Source of the DNA: Leptoclinus maculatus
Lineage: Eukaryota > Chordata > Actinopteri > Perciformes > Stichaeidae
Reading direction: 5' to 3'
Assembly (NCBI GenBank): GCA_032191485.1
Contig: JAVDOI010000004.1
Location: 19,890,943-19,954,942, forward strand
Length of the DNA stretch: 64,000 bases
In this document: piece by piece, positions 1-52,268 of the stretch
How the letters are laid out: the number at the start of each line of letters is the position of its first letter
How positions within the stretch are numbered: position 1 is the stretch's first letter
Notes under the pieces: generated by a model
Seen by the model: the letters and a program-made list of their open reading frames with translations, nothing else
Databases searched by the model: none
What the model was told of the DNA's origin: nothing
Position numbers and translations under genes: made by a program

Positions 1-1310
1 TGTGTCTTGTGTTGTGTTCTCTTCATTTTCTTCTGACCCTTTAATTCCTCACTGTGGTTGAAAGTGTTGAGCTCTTTTTTTTTTTTTTTAATGGAAATAC
101 AAAAGTTCATATAAAGTCCACAGACCAACAGTATGTCTTCTGCAAACGTCCCTTTGCAGTTCGTTTTGTTCTCTGTAGTTTAGTATTTGGTGTTTTTTTT
201 TTTTCTTTCTTTTTTTGCCATTATTGAGGTTAAAGCAACTTCCTTTCGGCCATTTCCACCAATCAACAAGTTCCCACCCGAGCAGTTAATTATCACATGG
301 TTATTGTAGAGATACAGGTGTATGTCTGGAAATACAGATGTTGACGATACCGTCGTCTTCTATTCTGTTCACTGAATTTGTGGGCAAGATGACAGACGGC
401 GGCAGAGAAGCTGAGACGTTCGCTTTAATGTTCTCACAAAAAAAATGTTCAAAACATGACTGACATGATCACCCTGTAGGTGGTTATTACCTGTCAAATG
501 TGCCTCTTATGTATTTATGTACATGTGTGTAAAAAGAACAGGCGATGCTCCGCGTTACCGTTTTACGTTCGCCCTCACGTGTCTTCCGTCTCGCTTTTTG
601 TTACTGCACCACGTCTGCCCCGTTTGGTTTGTTTTCTAAGAACGACAGACTGTTGAACACTGCGTGTCTGTCCCAGTTATTTCCAGTTGAAGCATGTCCT
701 TAATCATTGGATTGTGTGCATTCTGTTTTGTTTTTGTCTCCTACCATTAAACAAATGTTGTTATGAACTCGTATCTGCTGTGGCCTATGATTGATCTGAA
801 GAGTCGGATGCCTAAAAGTTGAATGATGCAGAAAATCGCTGACTGTCTGATTAAATCCTCTAAAGGAGTTACAGTTTTCCTCCTCACACAAACAACAAAC
901 GTTCTCTTGTTCATGTTCAAATGTTATTAAGTGCCAGTAGTCTACCTCACAATTACAAGTATAGGCTACTGGAGTAAAAACATTGTCCAGTTAGTTTGGA
1001 CATTGCATAAAAGAATTGTATATAAATTTGAATACACACTCGTTGAGGTAATCTTTGAAATGACAGTGCCCCTCTCTAACCACCAGATGGCGCTGTAACA
1101 CACCGTATCTGCCATTCCCGTTGGTTTTCTAGTAATTCTAATGGGATCAAACAGGGAGCCGTGTTAGCACAGGGATTATCCTACATGTTTGGTGTTGAGT
1201 GGGTTTAAAACTGAGAATGAAAGCACATTCTAGTGTTTCAGTCAACTGCAAAACAGCGTTTCAACGCAAGTGGACGAGAGACTTGAATAAAATGTCGTGT
1301 TTTACCTATT
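1..1310 (+). other. Possible 3' UTR end of an upstream gene
   Basis: No coding exon is visible. The stretch is T-rich and has an ATTAAA at 746-751 and a canonical AATAAA at 1286-1291 followed by a GT/T-rich stretch, as expected of a + strand polyadenylation region. It could be the last part of the 3' UTR of a gene lying left of the window. This is an inference from composition and signals only; it may equally be plain intergenic DNA. Confidence 0.3.
1080..1094 (+). promoter_or_regulatory. CTCF-like motif
   Basis: CCACCAGATGGCGCT fits the vertebrate CTCF core consensus (CCASYAGRKGGCRSY) at every position. It lies about 2 kb upstream of the acap2 start codon and just before the possible end of the upstream transcript, a sensible place for an insulator. 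Occupancy is unknown. Confidence 0.4.
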
Positions 1311-1570
1311 CGTCTTGTTAAAGTGTTTAGTGTGTGAATAATTTGTAAATGAGGAGTTATTTAATCTTCAGTATAAAGTACGGTGGAGGAAGAGAGGAGG
1401 TGGCCGTCCACGGACACAAAGATCGTGTAGAAACATACAGAGGCATCACTCTGGTTTATTTTCGTCTCATTTTTTACGTGGTTGCAAAGCATGGACGTAT
1501 TATGTTGCTGTAATACTAATTATTTCATATATACATCCGACACAGAGCTTAAATACTATCCCACTTCTTC

Positions 1571-2050
1571 CCAAAAAAAAAAAATAGTAACTTAAATAAA
1601 AATGAAAAAAAAATGTAATTCACAAAAAAAAAAAAAAATCCACCCACAAAATAAATAATAATAATTCTAATAATAAAAAAAAAACTTTTGGTGCATCCAT
1701 CTGTAACCATAACACTGACCAGATTTTTCCAGTTGCTATAGAAAGTCGAAATTATGAGATACTTTAACACAACAGTCATAGAAGCAGCTATGACATATGA
1801 ATGGATTGTGAGTACATTGAAGACTTCTTTAAAACGTGGCTTTACAACACATGAAATACAGATGATGTTTCACATGGATTGTACTGAGCAAACGCACCCT
1901 TGAAGCTCTGGAGTATAAAGAATGAAACCAATGTGGCTGAGGTGGCGACCAATAAACTATGGAAGCCCATTCACGCCAGCAAAAAAAAATAAAATAAGAT
2001 CACCAAAAAAATAAATAAAAAATAATTCACAAAAAAAAAAATTAATTCAC

Positions 2051-2082
<32 letters not shown>

Positions 2083-2544
2083 TATATTTTTTTTTTTTTA
2101 CTTTTTCTCTGTCAGCAAAAAAGAAAAAAAAAAAAGATGTTTCCAGTTGCTGTTTATTGGTCGCCACCTCAGCCACATTGGTTTCATTCTTTATACTCCA
2201 GAGCTGCTTCTTGCTTAACATTCTATTCAAGGGTGCGTTTGCTCAGTACAATCCATGTGAAACATCATCTGTATTTCATGTGTTGTAAAGCCACGTTTTA
2301 AAGAAGTCTTCAATGTACTCACAATCCATTCATATGTCATAGCTGCTTCTATGACTGTTGTGTTAAAGTATCTCATAATTTCGACTTTCTATAGCAACTG
2401 GAAAAATCTGGTCAGTGTTATGGTTACAGATGGATGCACCAAAAGTTTTTTTTTGTGAATTACATTTTTCTTTTTTTTTTTAAGTTACTATTTTCTTTTT
2501 TTTTTTAGTGATCTTTTTATTTATTTGTTGCTGGTGGGAATGGA
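1571..2544. repeat. Large inverted repeat (foldback)
   Basis: The left arm (about 1571-1957) and right arm (about 2152-2507) are near-identical reverse complements over about 360-390 bp. Both end in A/T homopolymer runs and surround a roughly 190-bp A-rich loop containing a (TA)n run at 2067-2087. The right arm has about 22 bp (around 2208-2230) missing from the left arm. A further module, 1976-2003 at the left side of the loop, matches the reverse complement of 2518-2544 beyond the right arm, so the structure is a multi-step inverted duplication. It ends about 500 bp upstream of the acap2 start codon. No target-site duplication was recognised, so I do not assign a transposon family. Short ORFs on either strand inside it are by-products of the arms. 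Confidence 0.85.
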
Positions 2545-3042
2545 CTTCCATAGCTACTGATAGCGACAGCCATTCCCGTTGTCATGAACAGGATCGCAGA
2601 AAGCCAGCGCATGCGCTGTGGGTAGTGAACCATCTGTCCCCAGCATAGACGATCTGTGAGTGAGGCAGTAGTCTCTGCGTGGAAGAACAGATCCTCTCCC
2701 ACTGGCTGCTGTGACCTGAGCTACCGGACGACACGTCTCTGCTCTCTGGACTGACCGCTGCTGCTGCCTCAAAGAGTTTCGTTGTAGCGCTTTTGTTGTT
2801 GTTGTTGTATTAACTCTACATTCAACACACACACACACACACAGTCGTTTATGGTTGCATTGCCACGACTCTTTGTAACCGTAGCTGCTGGCCTCTGAGG
2901 CTAGCAGTGACAGAGTGGAGCCAGCTGGTCGGACAGCGGTACAGTAACGTTAGCACAACAAGCTAATTATCCGGAAACACTTGAGCCTGGATTACTGCCT
3001 TTAATCAAAGAGAGTCTGCGGCTTTTACTCACTGCGGTCACA
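2545..3042 (+). promoter_or_regulatory. acap2: acap2 promoter and 5' UTR region
   Basis: This segment lies between the inverted repeat and the acap2 ATG. It is less A/T-rich than its left flank and contains CpGs, an NRF1-type palindrome at 2606-2617 and a short CA repeat at 2826-2842. No TATA box is evident at a sensible distance, in keeping with a housekeeping CpG-type promoter. The transcription start cannot be placed; the UTR probably begins between about 2650 and 2950. Confidence 0.5.
2606..2617. promoter_or_regulatory. NRF1-type palindrome
   Basis: AGCGCATGCGCT is a perfect 12-bp palindrome containing the NRF1 consensus GCGCATGCGC. It lies about 430 bp upstream of the acap2 start codon in the presumed core promoter. 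NRF1 sites are typical of broadly expressed CpG promoters. Function is inferred from the motif alone. Confidence 0.5.
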
Positions 3043-43139
<40,097 letters not shown>

Positions 43140-43946
43140 CCCTGACGCGACAGAAGCAACCGTCCGATAGCTCTCAGATACACATGTCTGCTCAACCCGA
43201 GAGAGACAAGAAGATGTCTGGAACGACATTGTCCACTTTCCCTCCAACTTCATTGAGCATTAAACGCTGGTTAGTGCTGCCGTAGCCGGACTCGTGTCAC
43301 CATCAACGTGACCAAAGCGCCTTTTTTTCATCAGATTGTTTTGGTGCAGCTGTGTATATACAGCCCTTTGTTAAAGGCACTTCTGTGAACAACAAACCTC
43401 ACTTTCCTCTTTTTTTTTTGTTACTGCCCTATTATTACAATGAGTGAATGGTACAGTGTTTGAAAGGCTTTGCAAAGTCCTGAAAAAAATCTAAATCTCG
43501 ATTTAACGTAGAGCTGCCATCAAGGCGGTCAGTTATTTCAATCGTTTGTGTCACACTTCCTGACAGAAGAAATTCAAAGACAATTTCTTTTTTTTCCTTT
43601 TATAACTATATATATAAAAAAAACAATCGCTCAGAGCTGTGAAGAATTAAGTGCATGAAAGACTGTTAAATAGTTAATTTTTAAAACAAGTTTTCAATTG
43701 GATTCTCTTCATGATCAAAGGCATCTTTTTTATATTGAAGTTTTGCTTTAGTAAACTCGTCAATATGCTTTTTACTCTTTTGCACAAATCCCTTTGTCTT
43801 AAATCGCCACTGATGTTTACCAGTTTTGATGATAAAACTTTGACAATTTTAATCAATTTATGAAAGTAAACATGTTATTGATGTCTGCAATGTTAAATAG
43901 ATGACTGTTTTTTTTTTTTTCTGCACTTTTCTCTGAACGATTTAAA

Positions 43947-45257
43947 GTGTCCATGTCAGTACCTGCAGTACGTGTCCGTGTCAGTACCTGCAGTACGTGT
44001 CCGTGTCAGTACCTGCAGTACGTGTCCATGTCAGTACCTGCAGTACGTGTCCGTGTCAGTACCTGCAGTACGTGTCCGTGTCAGTACCTGCAGTACGTGT
44101 CCGTGTCAGTACCTGCAGTACGTGTCCGTGTCAGTACCTGCAGTACGTGTCCGTGTCAGTACCTGCAGTACGTGTCCATGTCAGTACCTGCAGTACGTGT
44201 CCGTGTCAGTACCTGCAGTACGTGTCCGTGTCAGTACCTGCAGTACGTGTCCATGTCAGTACCTGCAGTACGTGTCCATGTCAGTACCTGCAGTACGTGT
44301 CCGTGTCAGTACCTGCAGTACGTGTCCATGTCAGTACCTGCAGTACGTGTCCGTGTCAGTACCTGCAGTACGTGTCCATGTCAGTACCTGCAGTACGTGT
44401 CCATGTCAGTACCTGCAGTACGTGTCCGTGTCAGTACCTGCAGTACGTGTCCATGTCAGTACCTGCAGTACGTGTCCGTGTCAGTACCTGCAGTACGTGT
44501 CCGTGTCAGTACCTGCAGTACGTGTCCGTGTCAGTACCTGCAGTACGTGTCCGTGTCAGTACCTGCAGTACGTGTCCGTGTCAGTACCTGCAGTACGTGT
44601 CCGTGTCAGTACCTGCAGTACGTGTCCGTGTCAGTACCTGCAGTACGTGTCCGTGTCAGTACCTGCAGTACGTGTCCGTGTCAGTACCTGCAGTACGTGT
44701 CCGTGTCAGTACCTGCAGTACGTGTCCGTGTCAGTACCTGCAGTACGTGTCCGTGTCAGTACCTGCAGTACGTGTCCATGTCAGTACCTGCAGTACGTGT
44801 CCATGTCAGTACCTGCAGTACGTGTCCGTGTCAGTACCTGCAGTACGTGTCCATGTCAGTACCTGCAGTACGTGTCCGTGTCAGTACCTGCAGTACGTGT
44901 CCATGTCAGTACCTGCAGTACGTGTCCGTGTCAGTACCTGCAGTACGTGTCCATGTCAGTACCTGCAGTACGTGTCCATGTCAGTACCTGCAGTACGTGT
45001 CCGTGTCAGTACCTGCAGTACGTGTCCGTGTCAGTACCTGCAGTACGTGTCCGTGTCAGTACCTGCAGTACGTGTCCATGTCAGTACCTGCAGTACGTGT
45101 CCGTGTCAGTACCTGCAGTACGTGTCCATGTCAGTACCTGCAGTACGTGTCCGTGTCAGTACCTGCAGTACGTGTCCATGTCAGTACCTGCAGTACGTGT
45201 CCATGTCAGTACCTGCAGTACGTGTCCGTGTCAGTACCTGCAGTACGTGTCCGTGAG
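43947..45257 (+). repeat. 25-bp minisatellite, about 52 units
   Basis: Each unit is TGTCC(G/A)TGTCAG followed by TACCTGCAGTACG (25 bp together). The array is almost perfect: the only variation I can see is G or A at the sixth base, with 19 A-units and 33 G-units, including a block of twelve consecutive G-units (units 22-33, about 44470-44770). The A variant is what deamination of a methylated CpG on the other strand would give. Because 25 is not a multiple of 3 and no frame contains a stop, all three forward frames stay open over the whole array (419-457 codons). These are not genes. Confidence 0.98.
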
Positions 45258-46431
45258 GCAGTCAGCAGTCAGCCTGCTGATTCTAGCTTCAGTCGTGTTG
45301 AGATGATTGATCATTTGTAGATTCAGTCTCATGCCGATATTAAAAAGTTAAGATTTAGAGTTAAAGAACTCCACAATAATATGGACGTATACAAAACAAC
45401 CTCCCCGAAAACAGTCAAAACGCAGCAATGTGTTAATGAATGAGACACATGGACTGCTCTTAAACTCGAGTCTAACATGGGGTGCTGTCTAAATTTAGAT
45501 TGGACTAAAGGCCTCGACATCCTCTCGGGGCGGGCTGGTACGTAACTAACGTGACCCTGGATGTGCCGACCTGCCACACCTACAGATCCACCTCTACTCT
45601 CACAGACCTCAACGCCAAATCAAACCGTTCGTTTCTCCAATTCTGCTGAGTTTGAACGAGAAGTGGAGTTGGTGTCCTCTCCCCGTTCAATCAACAGCAA
45701 GAAAGCAAATACAGCTGACAAGTTAACTACAAGCTGACCTGCTGTGTGCTTTAAAATACTCTGTAATGCAGGCAAGTGATTTGAAATGAATTAATTGGAA
45801 GTGTACCAATTAAACACTCCCTGTAATAGCAGCAAATTACATAGAACTTTTAAGTAATCTTCCCTGGAAATGAATTTTGGAATTTGTGGATCTGTAGTTT
45901 TTACAGAAATACCAAACGCGTCCAGATATGTGTGGAATTCTTCCACTGTGTGGTAATTCTGTAAAGAGGCATGAGCTGAGTACTAGAGTCACTGACATTT
46001 CATCATCATACGACTGCACTGAAACGTCCAGAAATGAATTATGCAATGTTTTTGTCTGTTAAAAAAAAAAAAAAACGGTAAAATCTTCTCTTTGCCATGA
46101 ACAGTATATATAGTAACATATAATATGCAGCGCAGGGGAAACCTTTGGCAAATACAGCATGGGATACAATTCTTGTACATTTTGTACAGATGATTTTGAA
46201 TTCTCCAGAGAACTGAAGTATAAAGTTAGTGGTACTTGAATCATTATATAAGCTTTTGTATATGCTGTTCTTTGTATCCTTTGGTAATATTAGTCCTATT
46301 TTTGTATTGCCTTGTCTGTATACCAGTATACATGTACTGCATTCTACCTGTAATGTGTAAGAGCTTCAATACATAAGGACTGAGGATTCATCACAGAATG
46401 TGGATTCTTTTTTTTGTATAATATGGTATAT

Positions 46432-46437
46432 AATAAA
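46432..46437 (+). terminator. acap2: Polyadenylation signal of acap2
   Basis: Canonical AATAAA, 3.3 kb after the stop codon, followed within 30 bp by a GT-rich stretch (GAATGTGTTAATGTGACTTCTG). Best candidate for the end of the long acap2 mRNA. Confidence 0.55.
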
Positions 46438-47286
46438 GTCATCACATGAATGTGTTAATGTGACTTCTGTACTAACAGACAGAGGGCCACACTGGGGCCA
46501 TAGTCCACCCACGGGTTGTTTAACTTGTTTAACTGGTTTCGTTCAAGTTGCTCGTTTGAAGAAGGTCCTCTCACTGCTCTCGTGTGCTTATTTATTTTGT
46601 AACTTCTGTTCGGGCATTCAAAAATGATAACCAGGAAGGAATAAAGACAATAGATAGTATTAATACACACAATGGCACACAAGAATTTAAGACAAAAATG
46701 CCTTTACAAGTTTCTTCACGTTTTCAAAGAAGCCCATGAAAGAGTCTCACATCTTCTCTAAGGAACAACATTTCCTCTTAATCATTCATTAGTTTTTCAA
46801 GAGCAAAGCAGTAATTCATCAGCCAGCCATTGTGCAAAACAAGATAATTATCCAATTGATGGTTATAAAGTTACAATGAAGTGTCTAAAATGTACTTGAA
46901 TCAAGTGAGGCTCTGCCACTTCCACTTTCTCTGTGTTTGTAGCTCATTATGTGTAATTTTGTACTTTTAATGTAAGTCAGACATCAAGAATCAGGATCTG
47001 GATTTTTAAAGTACGGTTGAAGGATTTTCAAACGCAAAAAAATGTATCTGTCAACAAGAAACAACTTGTTAAACACTATGAATGTCTTTAAATGCGTCCT
47101 ACAGGCAGATGATGAGTAAGCGATTTTATCTATTGATGCACGCGTGCTTGAATGTGGTTTAGAATTTAAATCCGAATCGTCCACAGAGGCTTCTTATTTT
47201 CTTGTTGCATCTTCATCCCATTGTGTTTTCCTCCTCCGCTGTACTTTTCAGGCCTTTACTGGGTTAAGTTCAGCAGTGTAATCCGT

Positions 47287-47300
47287 CCAGCAGGGGGAAG
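47287..47300 (+). promoter_or_regulatory. Partial CTCF-like motif
   Basis: CCAGCAGGGGGAAG matches the CTCF core except for A in place of the conserved C after GGGGG. It lies between the two convergent genes. Weak evidence. Confidence 0.25.
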
Positions 47301-47858
47301 GCTGCGTTCAATCTTTCATATTTGGAGGAAACGATTGCAAACCTCTGCAGCCTGAAACTGCAGCTAAAGGATCCTGAAAGGCAGCTGTATGTACGTCTGA
47401 GTTTACTCCTGGTTTTTAATCTATTTACTTTATCTGACTTCACCTGAAGTTCATTTTAAGCCTCACATAAATCCTATTAGGATTTGACTTGTGATGCGTT
47501 TCTGCTCTCTGTGTTTATAGTTTATAGCAGTTTATCATTTGTAATAACTCCACCTGTTGAGTCACTACAATAAACTAAAACTACAAAGCTCTGAATGTTA
47601 AACTCAGCCGAGGCTTTGTGTTTAACCCCCAAACTGGGATGGAAATTCATATTTTTTCTAAATGCACAGAGGCTTCATTCATTAATGTACTCTGGTGAGA
47701 TCATGATGTTCTCCCTCTGCCAAAAATTGATACACATCTGTGGATGTATTCCCCAATCCCATTCCACCTTTAATAATTACAGCGTGTTTATTTCTGCTGC
47801 TCGTTAAATGAGAGGCATGCATGCCAGTAGTGCCCACCACTTCAAATGACTTATAGTC

Positions 47859-47861
<3 letters not shown>

Positions 47862-47908
<47 letters not shown>
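47862..47908. repeat. (TG)n microsatellite
   Basis: Pure TG run of 47 bp in intergenic DNA. Confidence 0.97.
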
Positions 47909-47910
<2 letters not shown>

Positions 47911-50900
47911 AGTAGGCCAGCGTGTGTGTTTAGTCTGCTTCAAACTAATGTTCCTGAAAACACATCGCTTTTTTCAACAATGAAAGACGATCATAATTCA
48001 TCTCCATACTTCTGGACACGCTCATGTTAAACATACAAAACAACCTTCCGCAACAGCGATTGAGTTTTTGTTTTTTTCACATCTCACAAAATATTGTGTC
48101 GCGAACCCGTCGATGTGACAAAGAAGGATGAAGGGAAAAGCAGAGTGACACAAAACACTGACTGTGGATTTACTGTCGATGGCTGCAGGGTCGAAGGCAA
48201 CAGACTTTCACTTCATTCCCACGTGGCCATTCTGAAATGTGCGTTTAACTTTCAGAAAGAGGAAGACTCAGCAGTTTTGATGCACAAAAAAAACACCATT
48301 TCACACATTTCTATCTATAGAAGTTATATCAGAAACTTTTGAATTATAGCCTCTTCTACTGGATTTTGTATCTGATATTGATATTTGTCAGTTTTGTTCA
48401 AACACTGCAGTAGTAAGAAAATAAATCAACACATGTAGATACATGGCATACTGTACATGCTGATTCTAAGAGGGAGAAATGCAAATAAATACATAAACAT
48501 AAAAAAAAAAAGCTGAATTCCTTTTAGTATGTTATTATGAAGTAAAATGAGATACTTCTCCTCCTTAGTGAAGAGTGTAGCACCATGCATGCACTCCGTA
48601 AGATACTTATCTTACCATCTATAAATGCCAGATTGTATGATCTGAAGTCATCCGATGCCCTCCTGGTTCATGCCGCTGTGCCCAGCTCACAGGCTTTGCT
48701 CGGTGAATCGGCCCGCCGGGCCTTTTCCAGGAAGTCTGTGGTCTGCTTGCCTGTGGAGAAATGAAGGGCCGCCACTGGAGACGTTTCCCTCCATAAAAAC
48801 ACCATGTGAACAAACGCTGAAAGGGCCAAGCCCCATTAATGCCTCTCAGACTGCCAGGGACCAAACAACAGACCATATTCATGTTAACAAGTCACCGAGT
48901 CCAGTGGTGACTGAGGTCTTACTTTCATCAAACAAATACAAAAAAATAATGCCAGTTGGATGAGATCATTTCACTTACTTATAATGGCAAAAAAAACAAG
49001 CCTGAATATTCTTGAAATAAGAGACAACTTTGGATACCGACTCTATCGTTTCAGAAAAATGTTAATCGTTACTGTAAGCAAACTTGCAGACCGAGTACCT
49101 GTCCACACCTGATCTGATCGGCCCCGTCATTCTGCCCAATCGCTGCTTTTTGACCAAGATAAGTGTGGAATAGTGACGGTGAGGAAAGAGCGAGTCAGAA
49201 CTTCATCACTTTGTTTTTTCTTCTCTAACTCCTGAGAAAAGTTTGTCTTTCTCAAACTCCAGTCTTTTAAGAGAAAAGACTTCATCCTGGCAGAAACACA
49301 GCTCTGTTGAAGCATTTTTTGCTAACAGCCACAGCCTTGGCCTCCAAAATCTTCAAACCATCAGGGCTAATATTTACTCCGCCCGTGTTCTCACTGAACA
49401 GAAAGGTTCAGGTTTCATATTTTGGAGCGGCCTTGTCCTGGGAATCCAAACAGTTCTGCTTGTATTCTCTAAATGCTTGATGATGAATGAACAGACAGGC
49501 ATGAATAGGCGCAGTGTTATGAGCACACACTTTTCATACCACAATATCCCTCCAACACACTCGCACTGACAAGGAGGGGAAAAAGGTGGTGGCGGCTGAG
49601 GTGTTAGACAACGTGCAGTAACGCGTTGTACCGTGCACCGACTTCACTAGGACGCAGAAGTACGCTTCGTTCTCCAAAACTAGTGCTTGTTTAGTTTGTC
49701 TCCAGCCTGCGTTCCCAGAATGGGCAGAGCCGGCTGCCTCTATTTTTTTTTTTTTTCTTTCCATTTTGTTGGAGATTTCATTTCTGAGTGAAGCCTCCCC
49801 AGAGAGCAGTGCTCCACGCCCCGGTGAGCTGTCAGCCGTCAGTCTTTCCAACAGGTTTCCCCAGCTGGGGGAGGTCTGGTGTCCAGCTGTTCAGACACCC
49901 AGAGGATGGAAACCTCCTTTCAGACTGACGGAGCATGTAGCCAGTGCTCCTCTTATCCTATCGTATTTGGAACAGTGCAGCCGGGAACATGAAGGGAAAT
50001 AACCCCCCCTATTCTCCCTGAACACCATTTGAGCAAGGCACTATCTTACTGTCAACAAATCCCATTCAAAGACCAAAACTTAACGATGAATTGATCCAAA
50101 CGTGAGGGACATTCGTAATTAAGTGCATTCAGTCAACACATGACAGAATCAATAAAGTAACACCCATCTTCAAAACTTTGAGTTTCCTCGAGTCCATGCA
50201 GCCAACAGCAAGTGTCCATACAACTCACACCAGCTGTGGAATTCAAGCACAGAGACTTCAAGAAGGTATTAAATCAATGAAGTGTTATTCAGGGATTAAA
50301 TGCGGTGCTTAGACCTGCCACTTGTCCTGCCCAGCTGCTGCTAACGGATGCCAGCGACGACACAGAGCATTATATAACTCTTCAGACTGTTTTGACATCA
50401 GTCGCCCTTATCTGGGTGCACAGGGGGCCGCGTGGACGTCAACGCAGTCAACTAGTCCGGGCAGCGTTTTGAGTAACCAGGCAGAGACACGGGGTGCTTC
50501 CTGAGGCCGGTAGTGCGCTTCTGAGTTGTACCTGTTGCTGTTGAGTAATAGGGACATCTTCTGACATTTCCTGGACCACATGATTAATCCATTGAGAAAT
50601 GAACATGCAGATTAATTCATAATGAAATAAATATTACATGTACGATGAAATTAATTAAACAGGTAAAAGCAATACAACCTCAGAAGAGCCCAAACAGTAC
50701 ATCACCGCGGCTTATATTGTCATTATCAGTGATGTATATGAAATCAAAAATCATGTATGTGTTCGTGAATCGATGAATATTGGGCTGATATATTGTTATC
50801 AGACTTTTAACACTAAATCCAGCGTTAGTCATGCTCTAATTTGCATATTTGAGAGGCTAGAAAAAGGCAATATTAGCAATTTTGCTTCATATAAAGTGTG

Positions 50901-51689
50901 ATCAAATAGTCCAGTAATCAACAAACTTGGTTCAGCACTTGTTCAGTGTCCTGTGCAGGACCAGCAACTGGTGATTTACACCTTTTTGGACACAGATGAG
51001 GCAGTATTAAAGTTCACCAAAATCAAACCTGTGGCATATGAACTAACTAAAAAGGAGCAAGTAAGCATAATGGAACTACTTATATCAACTCTCCTCTTTG
51101 CTGCTTCCTTATAGGAGGTCTCTATCTTTTCACGGTCAGAGAATTAAGGAAACCTTCGAGCAGGAGGCCGCTGGGGCCAAAATTCACCACAGTTTGTTCA
51201 GCGTGAACTTCCATCCCGAGGAGACAGAACAGTCTGCTCAGTCCAGAGCTGTATCATGGACCACCGGCGCATCACTCATTGGTCTTCGCTAGCAGCCAAA
51301 AGCTCTCAGCAACTTCGACCCTTTCCCGCAGGCTACAACACTCACTAACCCGACCAATGAGCTCTCTGGTGGGTCCATTTGTTTGCTTTAACCGCCCTGC
51401 TGAACCCTCCATCCTTTCGTCGACACAGTCACCGCTGCATCCACAGACGGTGACTACATGCATCGACCTTCTCCTCTTCCTCCTCCATTTCTTGACGTTT
51501 TGGTTTGCCAGTTTACTGACAGACGTTAGTCGCTGCTGGTTGGCTGCCCGTCTTCCATCTCCTCTCCACAGCTTGGCTGGCAGGACTTGGGATCCTTTTG
51601 CCTTCTATGGTGCTTCGCCGTTGAAGGCCTACTTATTAGGGAATTTGGAGCTACAACCCTTCTTTGACACTTCCTAAAAAAAAAAAACA

Positions 51690-51900
51690 CAAGTACAAGC
51701 TCAGAGGTTTGAGTAATGGATTTGAAAGCAAAAGTTCACAAGTTCGATCCCTACAAAGGCCAAAAGTTGTGGCCGATATTTCAGTTTGGACCGCCAAAAG
51801 TGGCGAGTCGACTGACAGACTGGCGTGAATAGAGCTAGCGTGGCTACAACAGAGCCCTGAGCTAATTTCGAACAAGGGCACCAAAACATCGAGCGCTGCC
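51690..51900 (+). mobile_element. tRNA-derived SINE fragment
   Basis: AGCTCAGAGGTTTGAGTA (51699-51716) resembles a tRNA A box region and GTTCGATCC (51742-51750) a B box, about 35 bp apart as in a pol III promoter. The following body (GTGGCCGATATTTCAGT, GAGTCGACTGACAGACTGG, GCTAGCGTGGCTA) resembles, from memory, the body of a percomorph SINE. The end is not defined. Confidence 0.5.
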
Positions 51901-52202
51901 ATGTTACATGTAGAAGTACAGTAGAAGTATAGACGAGGAGAGTGTGAGAACAACCAATTCATATCACATGTTAGTTTACAAGACAGAGGTACGAGGAGGA
52001 AGTCCACTTCATCACAAAGAAATGTGAGTATAAATGTTTGAGAAGTCTGAAGTCTGAGACGTGGCCGTGTATAAAGGCATGTTTTCCACACAGACTGATT
52101 AATATACATCTACATCTACACCCCACCCGCTCTTCAACGTGCATGTACGGGAAGTGAACGCTTCAGCCGACCTCTTCTCATCTTAGCTGGGAAAGAGGAT
52201 GG

Positions 52203-52268
<66 letters not shown>

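Larger units (their letters stand above)
43140..46455 (+). other. acap2: acap2 3' UTR
   Basis: From the stop codon to just past an AATAAA at 46432-46437. It is A/T-rich except for a GC-richer 25-bp minisatellite at 43947-45257. The extent is inferred from the first strong polyadenylation signal; a second AATAAA is at 46640-46645. An earlier end before the minisatellite cannot be excluded. Confidence 0.6.
46456..51680. other. Intergenic DNA between acap2 and psmd1, left part
   Basis: No gene supported. It contains a CTCF-like site at 47287-47300, a (TG)n run at 47862-47908 and a T run at 49743-49756. Open frames of 60-132 codons (for example 51279-51677 on + and 51651-52109 on -) show no domain, no splice context and biased composition. 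The 48650-48850 stretch is somewhat GC-rich and could be a conserved non-coding element. Confidence 0.6.

Noticed and set aside
43947..45257. CRISPR-like regular repeat array
   Set aside because: Units abut with no unique spacers, and the genome is vertebrate.
43947..45320. Three overlapping open frames of 419-457 codons
   Set aside because: All come from the 25-bp array: a unit length not divisible by three with no stop in any frame keeps all frames open. The peptides are periodic and have no homology or codon signal.
51699..51770. A functional tRNA gene
   Set aside because: A and B box-like motifs are present but the arms do not form a convincing cloverleaf, and the downstream sequence is SINE body.
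51279..52109. 132- and 152-codon open frames in the intergenic region
   Set aside because: No recognisable domain; they overlap on opposite strands and include SINE-derived DNA.
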